NCBI RefSeq assembly: GCF_003020115.1
Contig: NZ_PYFX01000002.1
Span: 186,001 to 250,000, forward strand
Direction of reading: 5' to 3'
Length of the DNA: 64,000 nucleotides
Origin: Bradyrhizobium sp. MOS002
GTDB lineage: Bacteria; Pseudomonadota; Alphaproteobacteria; Rhizobiales; Xanthobacteraceae
Shown here: in pieces, positions 33,172-41,201 of the stretch
How the letters are laid out: each line of letters starts with the position of its first letter
How positions within the stretch are numbered: position 1 is the stretch's first letter
Notes under the pieces: generated by a model
Database searches by the model: none
What the model saw: only the letters and a program-made list of their open reading frames with translations
What the model was told of the DNA's origin: nothing
Position numbers and translations under genes: made by a program

Positions 33172-35385
33172 ATGGCTTACAAGAACTTCAAGGTTGAGAC
33201 CGATTCCGACGGCATCGCGCTCGTGACCTGGGACATTCCGGGCCGTTCGATGAACGTGCTCGACGAGACCTCGACCAGCGAGCTCGACGCGATCGTCAAG
33301 GCGACCACGGCCGACGCCGCGGTCAAAGGTGTCGTGATCACCTCTGCCAAGGAGGCGTTCTGCGCCGGCGCGGACCTGTCCATGCTCGAGGGCATGAACC
33401 AGGCCTACGCAAAACTGTTCAAGGAGCAGGGCGAGACCGCTGCGAACCAGATGCTGTTCGAGCAGAGCCGGCGCTTCTCGCAGGTGCTGCGCTCGATCGA
33501 AACCTCCGGCAAGCCGTGGGCGGCGGCGATCAACGGCCTCGCGCTCGGCGGCGGTTTCGAGATCACGCTGTGCTGCCACTATCGCGTGGCGGCGGAGAAT
33601 CCCAAGACCCGCCTGGGCCTGCCCGAGGTCAAGGTCGGCCTGTTCCCGGGTGCCGGCGGCACGCAGCGCGTGCCGCGGCTGGTGCCGCCGCAGGACGCGA
33701 TGACGATCCTGCTCAAGGGCGATCCGGTCACGGTCGAGAAGGCCAAGGCGCTGAATCTGATCCACGCCATCGTTCCCGCGGCCGATCTCGTCAAGGCGGC
33801 AAAGGACTGGATCAAGGGCGGCGGCAAGGCTGTCGCGCCCTGGGACGAGAAGGGCTTCAAGCTGCCGGGCGGCCCGGTGTTCTCCAAGGCCGGCATGATG
33901 ATGTTCCCGGCCGGCAACGCGATCTATCGCCGCGAGACCTACGACAATTATCCGGCCGCACGCGCGATCATGAGCTGCGTCTACGAGGGCCTGCAGCTGC
34001 CGATCGACGCCGCGTTGCGCGTGGAGTCGCGCTACTTCACCTCGGTACTGCGCTCGAAGGAAGCGGCGGCGATGATCCGCAGCCTGTTCCTGTCGATGCA
34101 GGAATTGAACAAGGGTGCGCGCCGTCCGAAGGATGTGCCGCCGACCAAGGTGAAGAAGATCGCCGTGATCGGCGCCGGGTTCATGGGCGCGAGCGTCGGC
34201 TACGTCTCGGCCCGTGCCGGCCTCGACGTCGTCCTGATCGATCGCGACCAGGAGAGCGCCGACAAGGGCAAGGCGCATGCGCAAAAGGTGATCGAGGAGC
34301 AGATCAAGAAGGGCCGCGCCAAGCCCGGTGACGCAGAAGCGCTGCTCGCCCGCATCACGCCGACCGCGGACTATTCCGCGCTGAAGGACGTCGATCTCGT
34401 CATCGAGGCCGTGTTCGAGGACCGCAAGGTCAAGGCCGATACCTTTGCCAAGGCGCAGGGGCATATGAAGCCGGACGTGATCTTCGCGTCCAACACCTCG
34501 ACGCTTCCGATCACCTCGCTGGCGGAATCCTTCAAGGACCAGGGCAGGTTCGTCGGCATCCACTTCTTCTCGCCGGTCGAGAAGATGATGCTGGTCGAGA
34601 TCATCCAGGGCAAGAACACCGGCGATCTCGCGATCGCGACCGCGCTCGACTTCGTCCGGCAGATCGGCAAGACGCCGATCGTCGTCAACGACTCCAGAGG
34701 CTTCTTCGCCAATCGCTGCGTCGGCCGCTACGTCGCCGAAGGCAACGAGATGTTCCTCGAAGGCGTGCCGCCCGCGATGATCGAGAACTGCGCCAAGATG
34801 GCCGGCATGCCGGTCGGCCCGCTCTCGCTGTCGGACGAGGTCGCGCTCGACCTCGGGCTCAAGATCATGAAGGCGACGGAAGCCGACCTCGGCCCCAACG
34901 CCATCAATCCCGATCAGAAGAAGCTGATGGTGGAAATGGTCGAGAAGCAGGGCCGTCTGGGCCGCAAGAACAGCAAGGGGTTTTACGATTACCCCGAGAA
35001 GGGCAAGGGTCAGAAGAGCCTGTGGCCGGGCTTGTCCGCGCTGCAGCCCAAGCAGCTCGATCCTGATACGCTCGACGTCGAGGAGTTGAAGCAGCGCTTC
35101 CTGGTGGTGCAGGCGGTGGAAGCCGCGCGCACGGTGGAGGACCACGTCATCACCGATCCGCGCGAGGCGGATGTCGGCTCAATCCTCGGCTTCGGCTTTG
35201 CGCCGTTCACCGGTGGCACGCTGTCCTACATCGACTTCATGGGTCCCAAGACCTTCGTCGAACTTTGCCACAAGCTGGAGGCGAAATACGGCTCGCGCTT
35301 CACCCCGCCGAAATTGCTCGAGGACATGGCCGCGAAGGGCGAGACCTTCTACGGCCGCTTCGCTCCGAAGAAGGCGGCGGCGTGA
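33172..35385 (+). CDS. fadJ: Bifunctional enoyl-CoA hydratase / 3-hydroxyacyl-CoA dehydrogenase
   Basis: A 737-residue two-domain enzyme. Residues about 1-290 form a crotonase domain (FCAGADLSMLEGM, INGLALGGGFEITL, LGLPEVKVGLFPGAGGTQ). Residues about 325-735 form the NAD-dependent dehydrogenase, with IGAGFMGASVGYVSARAGL for NAD and VGIHFFSPVEKMMLVEII carrying the catalytic His. Together they hydrate enoyl-CoA and oxidise the product to 3-ketoacyl-CoA. FadB and FadJ names are both used for such proteins. A strong hairpin terminator follows, closing the operon. Confidence 0.94.
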   Translation: MAYKNFKVETDSDGIALVTWDIPGRSMNVLDETSTSELDAIVKATTADAAVKGVVITSAKEAFCAGADLSMLEGMNQAYAKLFKEQGETAANQMLFEQSRRFSQVLRSIETSGKPWAAAINGLALGGGFEITLCCHYRVAAENPKTRLGLPEVKVGLFPGAGGTQRVPRLVPPQDAMTILLKGDPVTVEKAKALNLIHAIVPAADLVKAAKDWIKGGGKAVAPWDEKGFKLPGGPVFSKAGMMMFPAGNAIYRRETYDNYPAARAIMSCVYEGLQLPIDAALRVESRYFTSVLRSKEAAAMIRSLFLSMQELNKGARRPKDVPPTKVKKIAVIGAGFMGASVGYVSARAGLDVVLIDRDQESADKGKAHAQKVIEEQIKKGRAKPGDAEALLARITPTADYSALKDVDLVIEAVFEDRKVKADTFAKAQGHMKPDVIFASNTSTLPITSLAESFKDQGRFVGIHFFSPVEKMMLVEIIQGKNTGDLAIATALDFVRQIGKTPIVVNDSRGFFANRCVGRYVAEGNEMFLEGVPPAMIENCAKMAGMPVGPLSLSDEVALDLGLKIMKATEADLGPNAINPDQKKLMVEMVEKQGRLGRKNSKGFYDYPEKGKGQKSLWPGLSALQPKQLDPDTLDVEELKQRFLVVQAVEAARTVEDHVITDPREADVGSILGFGFAPFTGGTLSYIDFMGPKTFVELCHKLEAKYGSRFTPPKLLEDMAAKGETFYGRFAPKKAAA

Positions 35386-35434
35386 TTCTCTTTTTGTAGC
35401 CCGATGGGCCGATCAAACTCGGGTTACGCAAGCA

Positions 35435-35471
35435 AGTAGAAGGCCGGATCGTCGATCCGGCCTTCTACTTT
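35435..35471 (+). terminator. Rho-independent-type terminator after the beta-oxidation operon
   Basis: AAGTAGAAGGCCGGATC and GATCCGGCCTTCTACTT form a 17-base perfect stem with a GTC-sized loop, followed by TTGC. It lies 50 bases after the fadJ stop. Confidence 0.85.
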
Positions 35472-35611
35472 TGCAAATTCCAGAATTCTATGTGTTTCCC
35501 TGCCACACTACTTCCACCCCAACTCCCTGACGCGGCCACGCTGGCTCCGCACTGGCACCGCTCTTGCTAATCAATCCACCGAACGGTGATTGGCGTTAAA
35601 GGTGTCCCGCA

Positions 35612-35821
35612 ATGACTTCCCTGGTGTTTCAACTCGGCGCAGCCGGTGTCGCGTCGAGATACGCTCCTCTGGCGCGGTTAGGTCGGCTGCGGCTACGCCG
35701 CAGACTTTTGCGCCTACGCAGAAAAATCCCCTCTTGGATCAACTTGATGTTACTCGTTCTCATCGCCGACGCCATGTTGGCGATCGTGACCTGGGGCGCC
35801 GTCGCTAAGATCCTCCGCTGA
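35612..35821 (+). CDS. Possible small Arg-rich membrane protein
   Basis: A 69-residue frame: an N-terminal segment, a strongly basic middle (RLGRLRLRRRLLRLRRK, residues 23-39), then one hydrophobic helix (WINLMLLVLIADAMLAIVTW). The ribosome site AAAGGTG is weak. Its 3' end overlaps the 3' end of the opposite-strand frame at 35750-36088 by 72 bases. I recognise no family and coding status is uncertain. Confidence 0.35.
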   Translation: MTSLVFQLGAAGVASRYAPLARLGRLRLRRRLLRLRRKIPSWINLMLLVLIADAMLAIVTWGAVAKILR

Positions 35822-36088
35822 ATTTTCCTCATTTTGCAGGTGGAACGCGCCCACCATGTAGGCGAGTTGGCAACTCACCAGACTGCCAATGATGATTGGA
35901 ATACCCGTCCAAAATCCGAAGCCGGATGTCTGAAGCCCGATTGCAGCAAGAATGGCGATCGCGGGCGAGACGAACAGTAACGACCAGACCCGGAAGAACA
36001 GCCCTGTCGCGAATCCAACGGTTGCGCTCGCGAAAAGAAGAACAAGTGCGGTAGTCACGATCGTATTCCAACTTGGCCGCCCCGCCAC
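35750..36088 (-). CDS. Small membrane protein, three helices
   Basis: A 112-residue product from GTG 36088. Three hydrophobic helices are clear: TIVTTALVLLFASATVGFAT, WSLLFVSPAIAILAAIGL and WTGIPIIIGSLVSCQLAYMV, followed by a short acidic tail. It reads like a genuine integral membrane protein. Function is unknown. The N-terminus is short, so a nearby alternative start is possible. It converges with the 35612-35821 frame. Confidence 0.55.
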   Translation of the reverse strand: MAGRPSWNTIVTTALVLLFASATVGFATGLFFRVWSLLFVSPAIAILAAIGLQTSGFGFWTGIPIIIGSLVSCQLAYMVGAFHLQNEENSAEDLSDGAPGHDRQHGVGDENE

Positions 36089-36235
36089 AGTTTATAGTTG
36101 CGCCAACTGGACAGCTCACACAAGGAGTGCGACACCCCTCCCTTAACGCGGCTGAATTATTGTTAATATAGACAATACACCTAAAAGTTGCGGGCGTGGA
36201 TTTTAGGGCAGCGAATTCCACGACGCGGGGAATAC

Positions 36236-36266
36236 GAAAGAGCCGGATCATCAATCCGGCTCTTTC
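36236..36266 (-). terminator. Terminator hairpin downstream of the GST gene
   Basis: GAAAGAGCCGGAT and ATCCGGCTCTTTC pair perfectly around a short loop. It lies 22 bases beyond the glutathione S-transferase stop on its strand. Confidence 0.75.
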
Positions 36267-36287
36267 TGTTGTTCTGCGGAGCCCGCC

Positions 36288-36902
36288 TCAGGCAGCCTGA
36301 ATCAGCCCTTCCTTCTTCATCGCTTCCTGCACCTGCGGCCGCGCCGCGACGCGGGTCTTGTACGCGGCAAGGTTCGGCATCGCGGAAAGGTCGAACTTCA
36401 TCCGGTCGCCCCAGGTCAGCATCGTGAAGAGATAGCCGTCGGCCACCGTGAACTGCTTGCCCATGAGGTAGTCGCGGCCGGCGAGCTGGCTATCGATGTA
36501 TTTCAGCTTGCCCATGACGCGGTCCTTGAAGAAGGCCTTGGCCTCGTCGTTCAGCGCCGGCGCGAACATCGGGCCGAAGCTCTTGTGGACCTCCGAGGTG
36601 AGGAAGTTCAGCCATTCGAGCAGCTTGTAGCGCTCGGCGCTGCCGTGGGCCGGCGCCAGCGCCTTGGCTGAGGCCTGATCGGCGATCATCTGGACAATCA
36701 CCGGGCCTTCGGTCACGATCTCTCCGCTATCGAGGCCCAGCGCAGGGACCTGGCCCTTGGGGTTCAGCTTCAGATAATCCTCACCGTTTTCGAGCTTCTT
36801 GGCCCGGATATCGACCTTGACCAGTTCATAGGGCAGGCCGGCCTCCAGGAGCGCGATATGGGGGGACAGCGAACACGCACCTGGCGAATAATACAATTTC
36901 AT
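36288..36902 (-). CDS. Glutathione S-transferase (beta-class-like)
   Basis: A 204-residue GST. The N-terminal thioredoxin-like domain opens MKLYYSPGACSLSPHIALLE with the bacterial beta-class Cys10; NPKGQVPAL and EGPVIVQMIAD follow. The helical C-terminal domain spans about 87-200 (FTVADGYLFTMLTW). It conjugates or reduces substrates with glutathione in the cytoplasm. GAGGAGG precedes the ATG. It is divergent from a MarR regulator with a palindrome between them, and gshA for glutathione synthesis lies just beyond. Confidence 0.94.
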   Translation of the reverse strand: MKLYYSPGACSLSPHIALLEAGLPYELVKVDIRAKKLENGEDYLKLNPKGQVPALGLDSGEIVTEGPVIVQMIADQASAKALAPAHGSAERYKLLEWLNFLTSEVHKSFGPMFAPALNDEAKAFFKDRVMGKLKYIDSQLAGRDYLMGKQFTVADGYLFTMLTWGDRMKFDLSAMPNLAAYKTRVAARPQVQEAMKKEGLIQAA

Positions 36903-36949
36903 GGAATTTCCTCCTCTTGTTGCTTGGTTCAGGCGAAAGAACGACTACA

Positions 36950-36989
36950 TGCATCTGCTTGAAATAGTCAAGATTGATGCAAGTGCATC
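36950..36989. promoter_or_regulatory. Palindromic operator candidate between GST and MarR genes
   Basis: GATGCA-AG-TGCATC at 36976-36989 is a perfect palindrome, and a further TGCATC half-site stands at 36950-36955. The gap of about 125 bases separates divergent GST and MarR genes, so MarR binding here would control both. Confidence 0.6.
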
Positions 36990-37028
36990 GAATAGGGTAA
37001 AAGACGGGCGACGAGCTTGAGCGGGACC

Positions 37029-37523
37029 ATGAAACGCAAACCATCGACCGAGGCGACTTCCGCCTGGATCCGCTTGATGCGGGTGCAGAGCCGTGTGCTC
37101 AACTGCGTCGAGCAGGACCTGAAGAAGGCCGGCTTCCCGCCGCTGGCATGGTATGACGCGCTGCTTGAACTGTCACGGGCGCCCTCGGGCGAGCTCCGAC
37201 CGGTCGAACTCGAACGGCAGATGCTGATCCCGCAATATTCGACATCGCGGCTGATCGACCGCCTGGTCGACGAAGGCCTTGCCTCGCGGCGTGAATGCAA
37301 GATCGACAAGCGCGGCCAGTTCGTAGAGATCACGGAAGCCGGCCGCGAATTGCAGAAGCGGATGTGGGGCGCCTATTCGGCCGCAATCGAGAAATATGTC
37401 GGTTCGAAGCTGTCCGATGCGGATGCCGTGAAGCTCAGCGGTCTGCTCGACCGTCTGGGCTGCTCGTGCGGCGAGATGAAGCTGCCGCCTGCCCACGTCA
37501 ACGAAACCACGCCGTTGCGATGA
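37029..37523 (+). CDS. MarR-family transcriptional regulator
   Basis: From ATG 37029 the product has 164 residues; a TTG four codons upstream is also in frame. The winged HTH covers about residues 45-110: LPPVELERQ-type helix (RPVELERQMLIPQYSTSRLI) and wing RRECKIDKRGQFVEITEAG. It probably represses the divergent GST gene and itself, releasing on a toxic ligand. Two adjacent Cys (GCSCGEM, near residue 147) could sense oxidation; that is a guess. Confidence 0.92.
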   Translation: MKRKPSTEATSAWIRLMRVQSRVLNCVEQDLKKAGFPPLAWYDALLELSRAPSGELRPVELERQMLIPQYSTSRLIDRLVDEGLASRRECKIDKRGQFVEITEAGRELQKRMWGAYSAAIEKYVGSKLSDADAVKLSGLLDRLGCSCGEMKLPPAHVNETTPLR

Positions 37524-37622
37524 TCGCGCGGCAAACAAGCTCGTCCGTGCAGCCGGTGGCTGCGCGGACCATCCCTGTCACCCACGCGCGTTCGATCGAA
37601 GCGCTTTTGATTAGAGTCTGAT

Positions 37623-38993
37623 ATGGCGCGAGACCAGATCGATATGACGCCCCTGCAATCGCGCGACGAGCTCGTCAAGTGGTTCGAGGAAGGCTGCAAG
37701 GACCCGTCCGAATTCCGCATGGGCACCGAGCACGAGAAGACACCGTTTACGCTCGAAGGCCACCGTCCGGTGCCCTACGACGGCGCGCGCGGTATCGGCG
37801 CGCTGCTCGAAGGCATGAAACTCCTGCTCGGCTGGGAGCCGATCATGGAGAAGGGCAACATCATCGGCCTCTACGACGTCACCGGCGGCGGCGCGATCTC
37901 GCTCGAGCCCGGCGGGCAGTTCGAGCTCTCGGGCGCCCCCGTCGAGAACGTGCACCAGACCCAGAGTGAGCTGATGGCGCATCTGGCGCAGGTGCGCGAG
38001 ATCGCAACGCCGCTCGGCATCGGCTTCCTCGGGCTCGGCATGACGCCGTCCTGGTCGCGCGCCGACATCCCGGTGATGCCCAAGGGCCGCTACAAGATCA
38101 TGACCAATTACATGCCGAAGGTCGGCCAGTACGGCCTCGACATGATGTACCGGACCTGCACGGTCCAGACCAATCTCGACTTCTCCTCCGAAGCCGACAT
38201 GGTCAAGAAGCTGCGTGTCTCGCTCGCGCTCCAGCCGGCCGCAACCGCCTTGTTCGCCAACTCGCCGTTTACCGAGGGCAAGCCGAACGGCTTCCTCTCC
38301 TTCCGGTCCGAGATCTGGCGCGACACCGACAATGCGCGCGCCGGCATGATGCCGTGGGCATTCGAGGACGGCATGGGCTTCGAGCGCTATGTCGACTACG
38401 CGCTCGACGTGCCGATGTATTTCGTCAAGCGCGACGAGGACTACATCGACGTCTCGGGGTCCTCATTTCGCGCCTTCTTCGATGGCCGCAACAACAATTT
38501 GCCCGGGGAACGTCCGACGCTGTCCGATTGGGCCAACCATCTTTCGACGATTTTCCCGGAGGTGCGGCTCAAGCGCTATCTCGAGATGCGCGGCTCCGAC
38601 GGTGGTCCGTGGGGCCGTCTGCCGGCGCTATCGGCGTTCTGGGCCGGGCTGCTCTACGACGATGTGTCGCTGGATGCCGCCTGGGACCTTGTGAAGCACT
38701 GGAGCGCGCATGAGCGCCAGGCCTTGCGCGACGACGTGCCGCGCTTCGGCTTCAAGGCGCGGATCAAGGACCGCTATCTGTTCGAGATCGCCAAGGACTG
38801 CCTCGCTTTGGCACATGCCGGCTTGCGCCGGCGCGGCCGGATCGACCAGCTCGGCCGCGACGAGACCAGGCATCTGGAGCCGCTCGATCGCATCATCGAT
38901 TCCGGCCGCACGCCGGCTGAGGAGATGCTCGAGAAGTTCAACGGTGCCTGGAACGGCTCGGTGGAACCAGCCTACGCGGAATACGCGTTCTAG
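37623..38993 (+). CDS. gshA: Glutamate-cysteine ligase
   Basis: A 456-residue plant/alphaproteobacterial-type glutamate-cysteine ligase, the first step of glutathione synthesis (ATP, glutamate, cysteine). Family blocks are FRMGTEHEKTPFTLEG, TGGGAISLEPGGQFELSGAP, KYKIM-type YKIMTNYMPKVG, FANSPFTEGKPNG and HWSAHERQALRDDVPRFG. It stands close to the MarR/GST pair on the strand of MarR, 100 bases downstream, so the region groups glutathione functions. Confidence 0.95.
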   Translation: MARDQIDMTPLQSRDELVKWFEEGCKDPSEFRMGTEHEKTPFTLEGHRPVPYDGARGIGALLEGMKLLLGWEPIMEKGNIIGLYDVTGGGAISLEPGGQFELSGAPVENVHQTQSELMAHLAQVREIATPLGIGFLGLGMTPSWSRADIPVMPKGRYKIMTNYMPKVGQYGLDMMYRTCTVQTNLDFSSEADMVKKLRVSLALQPAATALFANSPFTEGKPNGFLSFRSEIWRDTDNARAGMMPWAFEDGMGFERYVDYALDVPMYFVKRDEDYIDVSGSSFRAFFDGRNNNLPGERPTLSDWANHLSTIFPEVRLKRYLEMRGSDGGPWGRLPALSAFWAGLLYDDVSLDAAWDLVKHWSAHERQALRDDVPRFGFKARIKDRYLFEIAKDCLALAHAGLRRRGRIDQLGRDETRHLEPLDRIIDSGRTPAEEMLEKFNGAWNGSVEPAYAEYAF

Positions 38994-39106
38994 AACCCGG
39001 GGTCCGACGATCGGGAGACGAGCCGTTCATCGCCCGTACAGGTTTGCGGCGATCAAATGGCCGGCTGAAAAACCCGAGCGTCGTCAATAACTCGAAAGCT
39101 GTTCCG

Positions 39107-39679
39107 ATGGGGAAGGGCCGCCTGGCCGTCATGGCAAGCGTCCTGGCAAGCGTCGTGGCCTGCGCCGCGCTGCTTTCGCTCGTGTTTGCGAGCTGGCCTG
39201 CGCGCGCCCAGACGGCGTTCGATCGGCCCGGCGGAGACTATTTCAGCACCCCGGTCACGTCGGGCGATCCGGAGGATTGCGCGCTGCTGTGCGAGCGCGA
39301 CCGCCGCTGCCGCTCGTGGAGCTTCAGCTATCCGGACGTCGAAGGCGGCTCGGCGGTGTGCTGGCTGAAGAACACGGTGCCTGCGCGCGTGCCGGGAAGC
39401 TGCTGCATCTCCGGTGTGCGCGGCGCCGGCGTGATCGAGCCGCGTGTCGAAGGCGTGGAAACCTCGATCGACCGCCCCGGCGGCGATTTGCGCAATTTCG
39501 AGATGAAGGACGGCGAAGGCGAAGACGCCTGCAAGGCCGCCTGCACCGCCGACAACAAATGCCGCGCTTTCACCTATGCCCGCCCGGGCTACACCGGACG
39601 CGAAGCGCGCTGCTTCCTCAAAAAGGAAATCAAGCCGCCGCGGCGGAAGGCAGGGTTCACATCGGGCGTTGTGAGATAG
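39107..39679 (+). CDS. Secreted protein with two PAN/Apple domains
   Basis: From ATG 39107 the product has 190 residues with a signal peptide (about 1-35, ending PARAQ). Two similar modules follow, each opening with DRPGGD (FDRPGGDYFST and SIDRPGGDLRNF) and holding spaced cysteines (CALLCERDRRCRSWSF, CKAACTADNKCRAFTY, ARCFLKKE). This is the PAN/Apple pattern used for protein or carbohydrate binding. It is probably periplasmic or outer-surface. Ligand unknown; no operon partner. Confidence 0.82.
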   Translation: MGKGRLAVMASVLASVVACAALLSLVFASWPARAQTAFDRPGGDYFSTPVTSGDPEDCALLCERDRRCRSWSFSYPDVEGGSAVCWLKNTVPARVPGSCCISGVRGAGVIEPRVEGVETSIDRPGGDLRNFEMKDGEGEDACKAACTADNKCRAFTYARPGYTGREARCFLKKEIKPPRRKAGFTSGVVR

Positions 39680-39696
39680 CATGCAGCTCTCACGGC

Positions 39697-39783
39697 CGTC
39701 ATTGCGAGCGTAGCGAAGCAATCCAGAATTGCTTCCACGGCGGCAGTCTGGATTGCTTCGTCGCTTCGCTCCTCGCAATGACG
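39697..39783. repeat. REP-like palindromic repeat, family A copy 2
   Basis: CGTCATTGCGAGCG at the left and CTCGCAATGACG at the right with GAAGCAATCCAGA and TCTGGATTGCTTC as inner arms. Same design as 4219-4304. It fills the convergent gap after the PAN gene. Confidence 0.85.
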
Positions 39784-39803
39784 AGGAGGGTAAAGCGGAC
39801 AGC

Positions 39804-40373
39804 TCACTCGGCCGCGATCACCGTGATCTCGGGCCACAGCGGCTTCCAGCGTGCCGCCTTCGCCGCGTAATTGGCGGCGGAAAAATTCGGCGCCCGATTG
39901 GGTCGCACGATCAGCTTCGCGACGTCGTCGAACCCGTGCGGCGCGTAGACGTCGAAATCGCCACCGGCAGAGCGGATGCCCACCTGCGTATTCTCCGTGA
40001 GGAAGCGGTCGATTCCGTCGGTCGCGCACATCAAGGGCGGATAGGGCAGGCCGTGCTTGCCAGGATACCAAAGGTGCACGCGCGCCTGGTTGCGGATTTC
40101 AACCTTGGCGCCGAGATGCGCGAGCCGCGCGTGCAGCTTGCGGATCACCGCGTCTTCCGCCTCCCATGAGATGTCGGAATCGAAATAGAACACGTCGTAA
40201 TCGGCGATGCCGTGATCGATCGGGCGGCCCGTGAGCACGTTCCACACCGTCTGCACCAGGCAGCCCGCGACGAGCCACGCATCCGGCAGGGCGAGGCGAT
40301 CGATTTCATCGAGGATCGCTGCGTTGCACGGATTTCGCAGGGCGAGAGCCAGAAATTCGTCGCGGATCATCAC
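39804..40373 (-). CDS. Nucleotidyltransferase-like family protein (COG3575)
   Basis: A 189-residue product. It contains LVAGCLVQTVWNVLTGRP and ADYDVFYFDSDISWEAED, the glycine-rich start and D-x-D strand of nucleotidyltransferase-fold proteins. WYPGKHGLPYPPL and the conserved FDVYAPHGFDD follow. COG3575 proteins are uncharacterised. Two methionines begin the frame; ATG 40373 or 40370 may be used. It lies in the same direction as lepB/tldD, about 50 bases after lepB. Confidence 0.82.
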   Translation of the reverse strand: MMIRDEFLALALRNPCNAAILDEIDRLALPDAWLVAGCLVQTVWNVLTGRPIDHGIADYDVFYFDSDISWEAEDAVIRKLHARLAHLGAKVEIRNQARVHLWYPGKHGLPYPPLMCATDGIDRFLTENTQVGIRSAGGDFDVYAPHGFDDVAKLIVRPNRAPNFSAANYAAKAARWKPLWPEITVIAAE

Positions 40374-40424
40374 TGTTGCGCTCCCTCCTCCCGCGTGCGG
40401 GAGAGAGGTGAGGACATTCCGGCT

Positions 40425-41201
40425 TCAACGCACGGCGGTGAAAAACCGCGCCATGCGAAACCCGGACAGCCAGGTCCACACCGGCTGGCCCCGGATGCCG
40501 AGATCCCAGGATCCGAGCACGGCATCCGCGCGGCCGACCAGATTGTCGATCGGCAACATGCCGACGCCGCCGGAGCGCAAGGGCACGCGGCTGTCGGCGG
40601 AGTTGTCGCGGTTGTCGCCGAGCACGAAGAGATGGCCAGCCGGCACCGTCACTTCCTGCGTGTTGTCGAGCGGACCGTTGTCGCGCATCTTGAAGATCAG
40701 ATGCGAGACGCCGTTCGGCAGCGTCTCGACGTAGCGATAGGCGGGTTCGCTGCCGCCATTGTCGTCCTCGGCGGCGCCAACGCCGTCCGGCTTCAGCTCG
40801 GCGGGGCGGTCGTTGACGAAGAGCTGGCCCTGGCGCAGCTGGATGCGGTCGCCGGGCAGACCCACGACGCGCTTGACCCAGGCCTGCGAGCGGTCACCGG
40901 GCCAGCGGAAGACCACGACGTCGCCCTGCTTCGGCGTCTCCGCGAAGACGCGGCCGCTCTCGGGCAGGTTGATCTGGATCGGCAGCGACGAGGTGCCGTA
41001 GCCGTAGGGGAATTTCGAGGCGATCAAGGCGTCGCCAATCAACAGCGTCGGCTCCATCGAGCCCGACGGCACGTAGAACGGCTCGGCCAGCGCACCCTTG
41101 GCGATGAACACCGCGGCCACGATGCCGGCGAGCTGTACGAGCTGGCCGGCCCAGCCGCTGCTCTTCCGCTTGGTGGTGACAGTTATCTTCTCGACGCTCA
41201 T
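40425..41201 (-). CDS. lepB: Signal peptidase I
   Basis: From ATG 41201 the product has 258 residues. An N-terminal membrane anchor (about 17-36) precedes the periplasmic peptidase. The catalytic Ser is in FYVPSGSMEPTLLIGD and the Lys in WVKRVVGLPGD; HLFVLGDNRDNSADSR is the third conserved box. It removes signal peptides from exported proteins at the inner membrane. Its start overlaps the tldD stop by four bases (ATGA), an unusual pairing that couples their translation. Confidence 0.95.
   Translation of the reverse strand: MSVEKITVTTKRKSSGWAGQLVQLAGIVAAVFIAKGALAEPFYVPSGSMEPTLLIGDALIASKFPYGYGTSSLPIQINLPESGRVFAETPKQGDVVVFRWPGDRSQAWVKRVVGLPGDRIQLRQGQLFVNDRPAELKPDGVGAAEDDNGGSEPAYRYVETLPNGVSHLIFKMRDNGPLDNTQEVTVPAGHLFVLGDNRDNSADSRVPLRSGGVGMLPIDNLVGRADAVLGSWDLGIRGQPVWTWLSGFRMARFFTAVR

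Noticed and set aside
31927..35145. Minus-strand open frame of about 1070 codons opposite thiolase and fadJ
   Set aside because: Same kind of shadow; the thiolase and bifunctional enzyme are complete with all catalytic residues on the plus strand.
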